A stretch of DNA of 64,000 nucleotides from SOIA01 sp964348015 (GTDB taxonomy: Bacteria > Acidobacteriota > Aminicenantia > Aminicenantales > Aminicenantaceae), in assembly GCA_964348015.1 (NCBI GenBank), contig CAYGBC010000055.1, positions 1 to 64,000 of the forward strand. The letters are read 5' to 3'. Of the stretch, positions 1-9,424 are shown piece after piece. The notes under the pieces were generated by a model that searched no databases, was not told the origin of the DNA, and saw nothing but the letters and a program-made list of their open reading frames with translations. Every line of letters begins with the position of its first letter. The stretch's first letter is position 1. The translations under genes and the position numbers were made by a program.

Positions 1-1370
1 TAGAGCCCTTCCATCCGATAAAAAAAGGAGAGGTCAAGCTTTACACCTGCGGCCCGACTGTCTATGACTATGCCCATATCGGGAATTTCAGGGCTTACAT
101 GTTCGAGGATTTACTCAAGAGATTTCTTGTGTTCATGGGCTACAAAGTCACACAAGTGATGAACATCACGGATGTGGACGATAAAACCATAAACGGAGCC
201 AACGCCGAAGGAGTCACGCTCCAGGAATACACGAAAAAATACATCGATTCTTTCTTCGAAGATATCGACACTCTCCGAATTTCCAGGGCCGATCATTATC
301 CAAAGGCCACCGAACATATCCCGGAAATGGTCACAATGATCAAAGGCCTGCTCGATAAAGGATACGCTTACGAGAAGGATGGCTCTGTGTATTTCAGCAT
401 CGCCAAATTCCCGGACTACGGACGCCTCTCAAAGATCAAGCTCGAAGAACTCCAGCCAGGTGAACGAATAGAATCGGACGAATACGAAAAGGAAAGCGCG
501 AATGATTTTGCTCTCTGGAAACACAAGAAAGAGGGAGACCCCTTTTGGGAGACAGAGTTAGGCCCGGGAAGGCCGGGCTGGCATATCGAGTGCTCGGTGA
601 TGAGCTCGAAATACCTGGGGGAAACATTCGATATCCACTGCGGCGGTACGGACAACATATTCCCTCATCACGAGAACGAAATTGCTCAATCCGAAGCTTA
701 TTTCGGGAAGAAATTCGTGAATTACTGGCTTCACTGCCGCCATCTGATTGTCGACGGTGAAAAGATGTCGAAATCCAAGGGCAACTATTACATTTTGAGG
801 GATCTGCTCCAAAAAAATGTCGATCCTGCGGTTATTCGTTTTCTCCTGCTTTCCACCCACTACAGGAAAATGCTCAATTTCACTTTTAAAGCCCTTGACC
901 AGGCCCATGCCTCTCTCCAGAGGATAAAGGATTTTCTGTATGAACTTAAAAACCATCCTTTTAAGGAAGGGGAAAGCCCAGCCGTTTCAAAGATCGTTGA
1001 CAGAACTCGGAAAAATTTCGCAGAGGGACTCAGCGATGACCTCAACATATCCGTGGCTTTGAGAGCGCTTTTTGACATGATTAGAGAAGTCAACAGCCTG
1101 ATCGCCAAAAATAAAGTGCTCAGCCAAGACGCCGAAAAACTGATGAATCTTATCCATTCCATTGACTTAGTCCTCAGAGTTCTTCCGGAAGAGAAGGAGG
1201 AGCTCCTCCCTGACGAGATCACTAAAAAAATCGAAGAGAGAGAAAAAGCCCGTAAAAACAAGGATTTCGAATCAGCGGACCGGATCCGGAGCGAGTTGCT
1301 CGACCTGGGAATCGTGCTCGAAGACACAAAAGAAGGCGTTCGATGGAAAAGAGTCAAGCGAAAGCGTTAG
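1..1370 (+). CDS. cysS: Cysteinyl-tRNA synthetase (5' end cut by window edge)
   Basis: Charges tRNA-Cys with cysteine in the cytoplasm. The frame is open from base 3, the first complete codon, and runs to TAG at 1368-1370, so about 455 residues are visible and roughly the first 10-15 are missing. The class I signatures are clear: TCGPTVYDYAHIGN (the HIGH-type motif) near the start and KMSKS at about 762-776. The zinc ligands expected for the family can be seen: the Cys of TCGPT, the Cys of WHIECS and the His/Glu pair of HHENEIAQ. The C-terminal part has the helical anticodon-binding region and the usual lysine-rich end. An internal ATG at 99 is not the start, because homology continues upstream of it. 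The next gene follows after 70 bases in the same direction. Confidence 0.97.
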   Translation, partial: EPFHPIKKGEVKLYTCGPTVYDYAHIGNFRAYMFEDLLKRFLVFMGYKVTQVMNITDVDDKTINGANAEGVTLQEYTKKYIDSFFEDIDTLRISRADHYPKATEHIPEMVTMIKGLLDKGYAYEKDGSVYFSIAKFPDYGRLSKIKLEELQPGERIESDEYEKESANDFALWKHKKEGDPFWETELGPGRPGWHIECSVMSSKYLGETFDIHCGGTDNIFPHHENEIAQSEAYFGKKFVNYWLHCRHLIVDGEKMSKSKGNYYILRDLLQKNVDPAVIRFLLLSTHYRKMLNFTFKALDQAHASLQRIKDFLYELKNHPFKEGESPAVSKIVDRTRKNFAEGLSDDLNISVALRALFDMIREVNSLIAKNKVLSQDAEKLMNLIHSIDLVLRVLPEEKEELLPDEITKKIEEREKARKNKDFESADRIRSELLDLGIVLEDTKEGVRWKRVKRKR

Positions 1371-1440
1371 GGGCGCGCTAAAACCGACTTCTGTCCCCGT
1401 TCGTCTCAACCTCCGGCAGGAAAAAAAACGAATAAATCCA

Positions 1441-1839
1441 GTGACTGAATTCGAGGAAAACGATCATTTATCGAAAAAAAGACGACAATCCGCCTATACC
1501 CTTGGAAAATCAGGCGAACAGACCGCACTCCGCTATCTCGAACGTCTAAAATACAGGATCATTGCCCGCAACTTCCGGCTGTTCCGCGGAGAGATCGACC
1601 TCATCGCCTATGACCGGAAAGTTCTGGTCTTCATTGAAGTGAAGACACGGAAGAGTACGGACTTCGGTCTTCCCGAAGAATTTGTCACTCCAAATAAACA
1701 GAAACAAATCAAAAGAATCGCTCAGGGTTTCCTGACTCAAAATAATCTGGAAGATATCGAGTGCCGGTTCGACGTCATTTCTCTCATATTCGACGAGGAC
1801 GAAGGCTATTCGATCCGCCATATCAAGGACGCCTTCTGA
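1441..1839 (+). CDS. yraN: UPF0102/YraN family endonuclease-like protein
   Basis: A 132-residue protein of the UPF0102 (YraN) family, which has a restriction-endonuclease-like fold and no firmly known role. The core is recognisable: GKSGEQTALRYLERLKYRI, then RGEIDLIAYD and VFIEVKTRK, which supply the D...ExK residues typical of that nuclease fold. The start is a GTG 70 bases after cysS; upstream there is only a weak purine tract (GGCAGGAAAAAAAACG). Same direction as cysS, so probably co-transcribed. The N-terminus carries about 15 extra charged residues compared with typical family members, so a start slightly downstream is possible, though no better start codon is apparent. Confidence 0.88.
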   Translation: MTEFEENDHLSKKRRQSAYTLGKSGEQTALRYLERLKYRIIARNFRLFRGEIDLIAYDRKVLVFIEVKTRKSTDFGLPEEFVTPNKQKQIKRIAQGFLTQNNLEDIECRFDVISLIFDEDEGYSIRHIKDAF

Positions 1840-2151
1840 TAAGTTTACATACAGGACAAGTAAGATCAGTGCAGACTCGACGGCTGAAATACACGGAAAT
1901 AGAAAAAGTGACCTTGAGGATTTAGCCTTCCTGATTCGCTCATCGAGGGAATCCGACGATGTTGGACGGCGAGTATGTATTGAGCTTGCTCGGATCGAAG
2001 GGAACAGCGAAAGAAAAACGCTGAATTCTGTTGATGAGCAGAGATAGCCGAGCGAGTTACGCAGCCGCCGAGTTGAGCGATTAAGGAATGGCGTTAAAAA
2101 TCCGAAGGGAGTGATGATATTTTCGTGTATTTTTCAATCACGAAGACATGC
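1840..2151. other. Intergenic region between convergent genes
   Basis: 312 bases between the 3' ends of yraN and the S9 peptidase. No supported reading frame or tRNA is visible. The stretch at about 2040-2090 is rich in GCGAG/GAGCGA-type short repeats and resembles dispersed intergenic repeats of other bacteria, but a second copy is not seen in this window. A short hairpin (CAGCG/CGCTG) lies near 2006-2024. No clear T-tailed terminator was found. Confidence 0.4.
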
Positions 2152-4257
2152 TCAGTTTCTTGCGCTTTTGAGGAAGCGGTCGAAGAAATCGGCAGCAGCT
2201 TTGTAGACTTCTACCCACACCCGATGGAGCAGAAAGCCGTGGACTTCGTCCGGAAATATTAAGAGCTCCACAGGCGCTTTCCCCGATTGCCTCAAACGCT
2301 GAACGAGGTCGGTCGTCTGGATAAAATCCACATTCCTGTCATCATCTCCATGGACAAAAAGGACGGGTGAATACCAAAAGTCCACATCCGCCACTGGAGA
2401 TGATTGGTAGGCGGAGTGCATCAAATCCTCTCCTCTGATCCCCCATCCTCCACCATCGCGTCTTCTGCCCCTCAGGGACCAGTCGTGGACTCCATGCAGA
2501 TCGACCCCTGCGGCAAAAAGCTCGGAATCTCTGGCCAGACCCAGAGCCGTGAGATATCCACCGTATGATCCTCCCCAGAGCCCGACTTTACCGGGATCGA
2601 CTTCTGGCCGTTTCTGAAGATAACGCCCCGCGGCGACGATATCCTGGTATTCGGATGCGCCTCGAGGACCCTGGTCAGGAGCGGTGCGGAAATCGAACCC
2701 GTACCCGATCCCGGAACGGTAATTCACAGAAAGCACAACATATCCTTTATGAGCCAAATACTGGTTCAAAGCATAGGCATTGTGATAGTACCCGCGCATG
2801 TGCCACCCCAGAAGCATTTGACGAATGGGACCGCCGTGCATGAAGATCGCCGCTGGACGCCCATCTCCAGTCCTCGCATCTTTGGGGAGGAACAGCTGAC
2901 AGTGAATCTTTAATCCATCCGGAGCCTTGAACACCACTTGCTGCGGCTCGACTAATTCCTTCACCGGAAATCCCTCTGGGATACACTCTGGAGCGATGAG
3001 ACGCCTTTTCTTTCCCCTGACTGTCATTACGGCGGGGGCGGCTGGCTGAGCCGCTGTGGAACACAGAAAGACAATATCTTCCCTCCCGGGAACAAAGACA
3101 GGAGACCATTCTATCCCCTTCCCTGGAGTGAGGAGCTTCGCGTTCCCTCCGGTGACGGGAACAGACCAGATATGCCGGCGGTCGATATCCCCGGAATTGG
3201 AGTTAAACAGGAGTGTTTTTCCGTCTGCGGAAAGAGAGCTGTTCTCCACCTCGTACTCTCCAGGAGTGAGGCAGATCACCTTTTTATCCTGAACCGAAAC
3301 TGAGTAGAGATGCATCCACTTTTGATGTTCCGAGTAAAAAACCAAATGATCCTCTCCCGCCCATCGCAGCGTTTGGTCAGGATAATATTGGGCGAAACCG
3401 CCAGTCTCATTCGGACACTGCCATATCTCTTCAGACTCACCTGTCTCCACGTCTGCCACCATCAAAGTGAAATGCATGCCAGACCTGTAGGTCGGTGTTC
3501 CCATAGAGCCAGGAAAACGGATAAAGGCGATATATTCCCCGCTGGGTGCCCAAACTGGATATCTGTCCTGGTCTACAGAAGGAGAGATCCATTTAATGAA
3601 TTTTTTCTGTACATCATAAATGCCGATGAAGCTGTGATCTCCCCTTGAGCTGACAAAAGCCAGCTTTGTGCCGTCCGGAGACCATCGAAGAGAGCCGTTT
3701 CTCCCCCGGGCGCTGAAAAGAGCAATGGGTTTCGGAGATTCACCAACCGTTAACTCATAAACCTGTCCTCTTGTGCTGTACACCATCTTGTTCTCAATCG
3801 GAGAAAGCACAGGGCCACTCCCCTGTGTGAGGCGCCAGGGTTCTCCTCCGTCTACGGATATGGCCCAGAAGGCTTGCTCAGCACCATCGGGATTGGATGT
3901 CGGGTTGGGATTTTCTCCTGCGCGATTGGCAGCTCCCCCTCTTACATAGACAATCACTGTGCCGTCAAAGTTAAACGCGAGCTGTCCCAATTCCTGGCCG
4001 TCATCTTCGGAATACTGGGTAAGCTGTTGAGCTTTATACTCCGGGCCTCTCGCGACCCAGATATTCCGCTTCCCCTCCCAGTTAAAAACCCAAGCCGCGA
4101 GGCTTCCTTTCGGTGAAACGACTAAATTCGAAGGAAACGCATAGCTCATGACGTCTTCGAGAGTGAAAGCTTGAGCCTGCGGAAGAGCTAAGAAGATGAA
4201 AAGCATGATGAAAAAAAAGACGAGTCCCGTTTTATCTCTTGCGTTCACAGATTTCAT
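2152..4257 (-). CDS. Exported S9 family (prolyl oligopeptidase-type) serine peptidase
   Basis: A 701-residue peptidase of the S9 family (DPP IV/acylaminoacyl-peptidase group), likely active in the periplasm or at the cell surface on short peptides. Residues 1-30 form a Sec signal peptide (hydrophobic core FFFIMLFIFLALPQAQA). Residues about 35-420 carry WD40/PD40-like β-propeller repeats (for example RWSPDGTKLAFVSS). The C-terminal α/β-hydrolase domain holds the catalytic triad: Ser in GGSYGG, Asp in HGDDDRNV and His in DEVHGF. An AGGAGGGAAGA ribosome-binding site lies directly before the ATG. It is transcribed toward yraN, so the two are convergent. The substrate cannot be read from the sequence. 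Confidence 0.93.
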   Translation of the reverse strand: MKSVNARDKTGLVFFFIMLFIFLALPQAQAFTLEDVMSYAFPSNLVVSPKGSLAAWVFNWEGKRNIWVARGPEYKAQQLTQYSEDDGQELGQLAFNFDGTVIVYVRGGAANRAGENPNPTSNPDGAEQAFWAISVDGGEPWRLTQGSGPVLSPIENKMVYSTRGQVYELTVGESPKPIALFSARGRNGSLRWSPDGTKLAFVSSRGDHSFIGIYDVQKKFIKWISPSVDQDRYPVWAPSGEYIAFIRFPGSMGTPTYRSGMHFTLMVADVETGESEEIWQCPNETGGFAQYYPDQTLRWAGEDHLVFYSEHQKWMHLYSVSVQDKKVICLTPGEYEVENSSLSADGKTLLFNSNSGDIDRRHIWSVPVTGGNAKLLTPGKGIEWSPVFVPGREDIVFLCSTAAQPAAPAVMTVRGKKRRLIAPECIPEGFPVKELVEPQQVVFKAPDGLKIHCQLFLPKDARTGDGRPAAIFMHGGPIRQMLLGWHMRGYYHNAYALNQYLAHKGYVVLSVNYRSGIGYGFDFRTAPDQGPRGASEYQDIVAAGRYLQKRPEVDPGKVGLWGGSYGGYLTALGLARDSELFAAGVDLHGVHDWSLRGRRRDGGGWGIRGEDLMHSAYQSSPVADVDFWYSPVLFVHGDDDRNVDFIQTTDLVQRLRQSGKAPVELLIFPDEVHGFLLHRVWVEVYKAAADFFDRFLKSARN

Positions 4258-4403
4258 TCTTCCCTCCTTTTGTTTTTTGGTCCGGTCTTATTATACGATT
4301 TCAGAATTCAGGGATGGAGTGTTATCACTTGAAATCGACCTGGACAAATTCTGATCCCTTGCTTAATCGCTTGTTTATATTGTATTCAATCTGCCAAGCA
4401 CAT

Positions 4404-6611
4404 TCAGAAAGAATAACTCGCCCCAAAGACAAAATTTATCCCCGGCTCCTCTACAGCATCTGGGTCAGGTCTCGACAGATAAGCCTGATTCAACATGTTG
4501 GAGAGAACAAGATACAAGCGGAAGGACGAATTGAAATGGTAATTGGCCTTCAGGTTGACGACCTGATAGGACGGAATCCCGATTTCAGCCGGTCCCGGAT
4601 CATCCTTGGCCATCTGAAAGGTGGCGTTGATCTCTGAAGATATTCGTCCTAGCCAGAATCGTGTGCCCATAAAAAGCCGGGGCGGAGGAACATCATTCAA
4701 CGGGACACCTGTCACTGTGCTCCTTCCCTCGAACGCAAAGAAATTACCGAAAAGTTTCCATTTGGGAATGGGATAATATTCCATCTCCAGCTCATACCCT
4801 CTGATCCGTCCTCGATTGACATTCCCATAGGTATAAATACCCTCTGTTTCGTCGATAAGGTAACGCTCGATCAGGTCGTCTATTTCATAATAAAAGGCAT
4901 AAACGCCGAAAAAGATCCGTTTGAAGATGAATTTCAGTCCGCCATCAAGATTGAAGCTTGTCTCTGGATCAAGGCCGGGCTGGGCGATGATGAAACCCCT
5001 TCCTGTGATTCCGGTGTAGAACAGCTCGTTCAGGCTCGCGGCCCTATAAGCCTTGGAAACATTGGCGAAGACGACGATCTCGTCAGTGATTTTCCACGAT
5101 CCCGCGATAAATCCTGTCCAGGCTCTGTTCTCGCTTTCTGAAGAGGGAGGCGTGTTTTCCGGCAGAGCTTTCATCCGGATAAGGTCCCACCGGATTCCTC
5201 CCACGAGGTCGAGTCTTTTTGCGCCAGAATAATCCACCGAGAGAAAAAATCCCAGGTCATTTCTTTGGCCTTGAGTGAACGGCCACTGCTCTTGGAGGCC
5301 TATCAGGCCACCCGAGGAATCAAACAGCCTGTCCTGCGCATAGGATTCAACCGAAGACCTGCCATAAAGGTCTGCTCCTCCTCTTAAGTGGAAAAAGTTG
5401 TTGATTTTCATCACGTAGGAGAAATGAGCCCCATAATTCAAACTCTCGATCTTCGTGTAAGCCTCTTCTGATTTATAGCCACTCTCTTCATATTTATCTT
5501 TCTGGGTTTCGAGAGAGTTGGGATTGATAAAGGCTTGAAAAGACAGTTCGCTTCCTTTTATCAAATCCTTCTCAAGCCACTGAAACTGCAGATATATCTG
5601 GTTTTCTTTCGGATACCAGGTCGGCTTTGTGGAACTCGATTGACTGGCTTTCCCGATATCCTGTCCCCTTGCACCCAGAAAGCTCAATAATATCTTTCTT
5701 TTTTCGGTCACATGCGAGACCTTGGCGATCACACTTCCCTGAGTAAACTGGGATTGGAGGATTTCACCCGATGGAGATGCATAATTATCCGCGTCAGTCG
5801 CCTGAAATGACAGGTAAAATCCCGTGTTCTTCTTGGTTCCCTCAAGCGAGATTCCGATTCCCTTTTCCTGGTTTGTGGTTCCGTATTTCGCGTAAATCTG
5901 TCCTCCCAATCCATCCTCTAATCGAGGATTCTTGGTGAGAATATGAATAACCCCGCCGATCGCATCAGATCCATAAAGAACTGAAGATGGACTGCGTAAA
6001 ACTTCGATCTTTTCAATATCTTGAGGATCGACAAAGGAGGCGTTAGGACCGGTGCGCCTGTCGCTTGTCACCCTTGCATTATCTATCAGAATCAACACTC
6101 TTCTTCTGGCTAAACCCCTGATATTGGGAACCAGAGAAAATCCTCCTGCGCCTATGCTGGACACACCAGGCATGGCGGAGATCCCCTCTGTTATGTTTGA
6201 AGGCATCTCCTCTTGCAAGAGTTCTGTGGGGATGACCGTTTCGGCGGCAGGAACGCTTGCGGACGACTCAGGATGCCTCATAGCGGTCACCACGACTTCT
6301 TCTCTCTGTATGATATACGGAATAAGCGTGATGATTATCCTTTTTCCGAGGTTTTTCTCGGTGAGGACAACCTCCTGTTCAAAATAATCCGGATGAGTGA
6401 TTTCGAGGCGGAACTTTTCATCTTGAGGAACATTCAGAATGAAAAGTCCATCCTCATCTGTCAGATTCTTGATTCCGCTCGAACGATGAAGAACTTCGGC
6501 GTTAACAACGGGAATTCCCCCGAGGTTCAGGACTTTCCCCTTGATTTCAACGGCAAAAACCTGAACAATCGCGAGCAAAAAGAGGAAGAGAAAATGGATA
6601 AATTTTGACAT
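4404..6611 (-). CDS. TonB-dependent outer-membrane receptor
   Basis: A 735-residue outer-membrane receptor for active uptake powered by TonB-ExbBD. Order of parts: signal peptide (residues 1-20), a carboxypeptidase-regulatory-like β-sandwich (about 22-95), a TonB-box-like EEVVVTA stretch (about 104-110), a plug domain (about 115-230, with NIRGLARRRVLILIDNAR and the EVLRSPSSVLYGSDAIGG motif) and a 22-strand-type barrel ending in a terminal Phe, as expected for insertion by BamA. The layout resembles siderophore or cobalamin receptors, but no residue here identifies the ligand. No Shine-Dalgarno sequence is evident before the ATG, and no transporter genes are adjacent. Confidence 0.93.
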   Translation of the reverse strand: MSKFIHFLFLFLLAIVQVFAVEIKGKVLNLGGIPVVNAEVLHRSSGIKNLTDEDGLFILNVPQDEKFRLEITHPDYFEQEVVLTEKNLGKRIIITLIPYIIQREEVVVTAMRHPESSASVPAAETVIPTELLQEEMPSNITEGISAMPGVSSIGAGGFSLVPNIRGLARRRVLILIDNARVTSDRRTGPNASFVDPQDIEKIEVLRSPSSVLYGSDAIGGVIHILTKNPRLEDGLGGQIYAKYGTTNQEKGIGISLEGTKKNTGFYLSFQATDADNYASPSGEILQSQFTQGSVIAKVSHVTEKRKILLSFLGARGQDIGKASQSSSTKPTWYPKENQIYLQFQWLEKDLIKGSELSFQAFINPNSLETQKDKYEESGYKSEEAYTKIESLNYGAHFSYVMKINNFFHLRGGADLYGRSSVESYAQDRLFDSSGGLIGLQEQWPFTQGQRNDLGFFLSVDYSGAKRLDLVGGIRWDLIRMKALPENTPPSSESENRAWTGFIAGSWKITDEIVVFANVSKAYRAASLNELFYTGITGRGFIIAQPGLDPETSFNLDGGLKFIFKRIFFGVYAFYYEIDDLIERYLIDETEGIYTYGNVNRGRIRGYELEMEYYPIPKWKLFGNFFAFEGRSTVTGVPLNDVPPPRLFMGTRFWLGRISSEINATFQMAKDDPGPAEIGIPSYQVVNLKANYHFNSSFRLYLVLSNMLNQAYLSRPDPDAVEEPGINFVFGASYSF

Positions 6612-6807
6612 CGAATATGAATATCAATAATAAACGGTCTTGAGGATTAAAGCAAATTCATTCTCACAACAGGAAGCCTCTTATTTCCTGGTTCGCTTTC
6701 CTCACTGAAGAATCATGCCCGCTTGTTTCTGTATCGCTTCCAAACCAAACTGCCTGGCTATCCAAAAAATGTTACAGAAATTGACAGGTTTTCCTTATAA
6801 AATAAGC

Positions 6808-7308
6808 TTATGGCTTCTGTTTTTGCGATTTTTTGATTTGTTTCACAGCAGAGTGATCATCTGATTTTTTCAGAAGATTCTGAATACTCTCGTTGAGAAG
6901 AGGGTGCACCGCCTCAGGGGCTATTTCCGCAAAAGGAATCAACACGAAATTTCTTTCACTTAATCTCGGATGAGGAACGCACAATTCCCTTGTCCGGATG
7001 ACTTTCTCCTCAGCCAGAAGGATGTCGATGTCAATCACTCGAGGACCTTTCGGACTCCGCCTCACTCTTCCCAACTCTTTCTCAATCCCCTTGATCAGAA
7101 TCAGTAGATTCTTCGGTTCGATTTCCGCATCGATCCCCACCACTTGATTGATGAACCATGGCTGTGAAGGAACATCTACGGGCTGTGTCTCGTAAAGGGA
7201 GGATGTTCGCATGATTTCTATACCCTCTTCTTTGAGCAGAGAGAGTGCCCTCTTTAAATTCTTTTCCCGATCACCAAGATTGCTGCCCAGGCTTAAATAA
7301 TATTTCAT
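6808..7308 (-). CDS. folK: 2-amino-4-hydroxy-6-hydroxymethyldihydropteridine pyrophosphokinase
   Basis: Transfers pyrophosphate from ATP to 6-hydroxymethyl-7,8-dihydropterin in folate synthesis. The 166 residues include the family signatures SLGSNLGDR at the N-terminus, the substrate-side PWFINQVV segment, and the RRSPKGPRVIDIDIL block that holds the two Mg-binding aspartates, then HPRLSERNFVLIPFAEIAP. Length fits the family, with a short lysine-rich tail of about 15 residues. It stands alone here, without folP or folB, and is divergent from the small unknown gene at 7407. No strong ribosome-binding site precedes the ATG. Confidence 0.95.
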   Translation of the reverse strand: MKYYLSLGSNLGDREKNLKRALSLLKEEGIEIMRTSSLYETQPVDVPSQPWFINQVVGIDAEIEPKNLLILIKGIEKELGRVRRSPKGPRVIDIDILLAEEKVIRTRELCVPHPRLSERNFVLIPFAEIAPEAVHPLLNESIQNLLKKSDDHSAVKQIKKSQKQKP

Positions 7309-7406
7309 AGGATTCGGCCAGAGAGAAACTCATGATAACATCATAAATACTCTGTTTCAAAATTTAACTCGATTTTTCCCAATAATTTTGTCAAAATTTT
7401 AATGCC

Positions 7407-7757
7407 ATGCAAAAGATTGAAAAATGGCGGGTTGAAGAACTCGCCCTCGTGTTAAACGAACTCGCCGTCCTGCTCAGAGACGGAAAAAACAGCGAATGGG
7501 CAAATGTTTTCTCCCATTATCATGATGAATCGAGGAGAATCGTTGTGAAAAAAGAATTTGATTCGGATTCGCTGGATAAACTTGTGAATAATATCAAGTA
7601 TTGTTTTGATAAAAACAGTTCCTTCATGAATATCGGGCTCAAACATGACAACCCGAAAGAAGAACAAAAATTAAACCAGGCCCTGTATCTCACGCGAGCC
7701 CGTCTTCTTGCAGTCCTGAAAGATATGGAGGAACGCATAATCGAGCACATCCATTAA
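7407..7757 (+). CDS. Small conserved-looking protein of unknown function
   Basis: 116 residues, soluble and probably α-helical, without signal peptide or membrane segment. The start ELALVLNELAVLLRDG..WANVFSHY, with a small-residue turn then a Trp-Ala pair, resembles small helical proteins such as the DUF6966 group, but the match is by eye only. It has no catalytic motif that can be named. It faces away from folK, and its coding potential is supported by the even amino-acid composition and the absence of a plausible competing frame. Ribosome-binding site is weak. Confidence 0.6.
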   Translation: MQKIEKWRVEELALVLNELAVLLRDGKNSEWANVFSHYHDESRRIVVKKEFDSDSLDKLVNNIKYCFDKNSSFMNIGLKHDNPKEEQKLNQALYLTRARLLAVLKDMEERIIEHIH

Positions 7758-7779
7758 AAAAAAGGAATCTGGACAAAGG

Positions 7780-8763
7780 CTAAATCTCGAACAATCCGAA
7801 CTTCTTCAATACCCTTAAAACCGCGAATGTGACCCAAAGATGGTCTTCCAGGGATGATTTGACATTTCCGGCTTCCCAAAAACCTTGTTTTGTCTGTTTG
7901 CAGAGAAGCCAATTTAATGCCTCCTGGATCTTTTCGTTTTCCGCGGGGAAGCCGATCGTGGAAAGTGAATCAAGGCTGCTGAGGATGTCAGTGGCCCAGA
8001 AAGGATAAGTGATCTCTTCCCAATATGAGGAAAGCCATCTGTCATCGTACTTGTCTTCTTTGAAAAAGCGTATCAGCAAAAGTTCCCCTGCTTTTTGGGC
8101 AGCCTTGCTCTTTCTCCACGTTGGAGACGCTGCCAGTGCGCGAAGAACCATGCCTGTGACGAGATGCGAAAAAGGCTGTGATTTATCCGGCTTGAGGGGT
8201 TCAAGCTTCGATTGAGCCTCAAAATTATAACGTTTCTTGAGTTCTTCCTGGTTTATAGTCCGATAAGGAATCACCCATCCTCCATCATTCTGTCTGTTTT
8301 TAACGACCCATCTGAAACCCTTTTGAGTCTTTTCGTCTGTATCCAGGCCATACAGGCATAAGGCTTCAAGAGTCAAGGCATGATAGGTGGGAGCATATTC
8401 ATTCAGATAAGCCCCGCGAAAGTCTCCTGATTTTGTCTGGGTGGAGAACAGGAACTTGATCGCCCTCTTGATTTCTTCGTCCTCGTAAGAGCATCCGTAT
8501 TTGTGCAGTTTGAGAAGGTTTCGGAGCGTTTCCACAATGTAATACGTTTTCTCCCACCGCGGATCCCCTTCGTATTTTCTCCGACACCATCCGCCGTTGG
8601 ATCTCTGGCTTTTTATGATCCGGATACGGGCCGCAAACTTCTGCAGGTTTTTATGTTCCCTGTCCACAGGAACTTCGAGAATGTCTTTCTTCAGCCAGTA
8701 CAGAATGGGCAAATTCCCCCTGGCCAGGAGAAACTCGATAGCTTTGTTCGTGTTGAATCTCAT
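7780..8763 (-). CDS. Terpenoid-cyclase/prenyltransferase-fold (squalene-cyclase-like repeat) protein
   Basis: 327 residues with an α/α-toroid of the kind found in squalene-hopene cyclases and prenyltransferases. Repeated Q-x-x-G-G/D-W/F units are seen at QRSNGGW, QTKSGDF, QNDGGW and QTKQGFW. The DxDD motif of true squalene-hopene cyclases is not visible and the protein is half their length, so cyclase activity is not supported; a binding or unknown enzymatic role is more likely. The start at ATG 8763 is chosen because it lies just after the upstream cupin gene ends (8783); a longer TTG start at 8829 would overlap that gene by 47 bases. Probably co-transcribed with the cupin gene. Confidence 0.75.
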   Translation of the reverse strand: MRFNTNKAIEFLLARGNLPILYWLKKDILEVPVDREHKNLQKFAARIRIIKSQRSNGGWCRRKYEGDPRWEKTYYIVETLRNLLKLHKYGCSYEDEEIKRAIKFLFSTQTKSGDFRGAYLNEYAPTYHALTLEALCLYGLDTDEKTQKGFRWVVKNRQNDGGWVIPYRTINQEELKKRYNFEAQSKLEPLKPDKSQPFSHLVTGMVLRALAASPTWRKSKAAQKAGELLLIRFFKEDKYDDRWLSSYWEEITYPFWATDILSSLDSLSTIGFPAENEKIQEALNWLLCKQTKQGFWEAGNVKSSLEDHLWVTFAVLRVLKKFGLFEI

Positions 8764-8782
8764 TATTGAGTCTGTTGGAATC

Positions 8783-9145
8783 TTATTCTCTCTCCAGTTT
8801 TTTTTCAGGATTGAGAATGGTACATACAAATTCGAACGGCTCAGAAAAAGGATTTTTGAACTGGTGCTTTTCGTTTTTTTCGATCAGAAGGCTTTGATCC
8901 TGGGAAACCAGAACTTCCTCGCCTGTCTCTCGAACCACAATTCCTTTGCCCTTTTCTATTTTGACCACATGCTCATGACTGTGGCTGTGAAAAGGAGTGT
9001 GTCCTTCCGGAAGGACTTTGAAATATCTCATGATGATATTATCAGAACCATCTTCCGGGCCGATAAGTATCCTTCTGAGGACATTCTTGACTTTCTCTTC
9101 CTCGACTGGAGCTTCCGGCACATCGGCATTATTCTTTAAGATCAT
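8783..9145 (-). CDS. Cupin-domain protein
   Basis: 120 residues forming a single small β-barrel cupin. Motif 1 is HSHSHEHVVKIEKGKG (metal-binding His residues and Glu), motif 2 is around EKHQFKNP. Such proteins bind a divalent metal and act as isomerases, dioxygenases or sensors; nothing here fixes which. It precedes the cyclase-fold gene on the same strand with 19 bases between them, so the two are likely one transcript. The upstream region (9146-9424) is AT-rich and shared with the divergent gene at 9425, so it probably holds both promoters. Confidence 0.85.
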   Translation of the reverse strand: MILKNNADVPEAPVEEEKVKNVLRRILIGPEDGSDNIIMRYFKVLPEGHTPFHSHSHEHVVKIEKGKGIVVRETGEEVLVSQDQSLLIEKNEKHQFKNPFSEPFEFVCTILNPEKKLERE

Positions 9146-9424
9146 TTTCTCTTCTCCAAGATATTATCTTTCCAAAAAAATTGAAACTGAGGGATTTGTG
9201 ATGAACATACATTTCATGGAAAAGTGCCGAAAAAATCCTTTTCGTTCATGCTTTTGACGAGAGTATGATAGCCTGAAATTGAATACTTATTCTATTCCAA
9301 GTTCTCGTTTCTGTCAATTTCTTAGAATAAAAATCCTTTGATTTTCCCCTGAAAATGTATAAAATTTTTATTTCGAACCTTCTCCTCGATAACCGAGCAA
9401 AATCGAAAGACTGTGGAGGATTGA

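Noticed and set aside
6612..6807. Possible riboswitch in front of the TonB receptor gene
   Set aside because: One 6-bp hairpin (CAGGAA/TTCCTG) is seen, but no cobalamin-box or other known riboswitch core.
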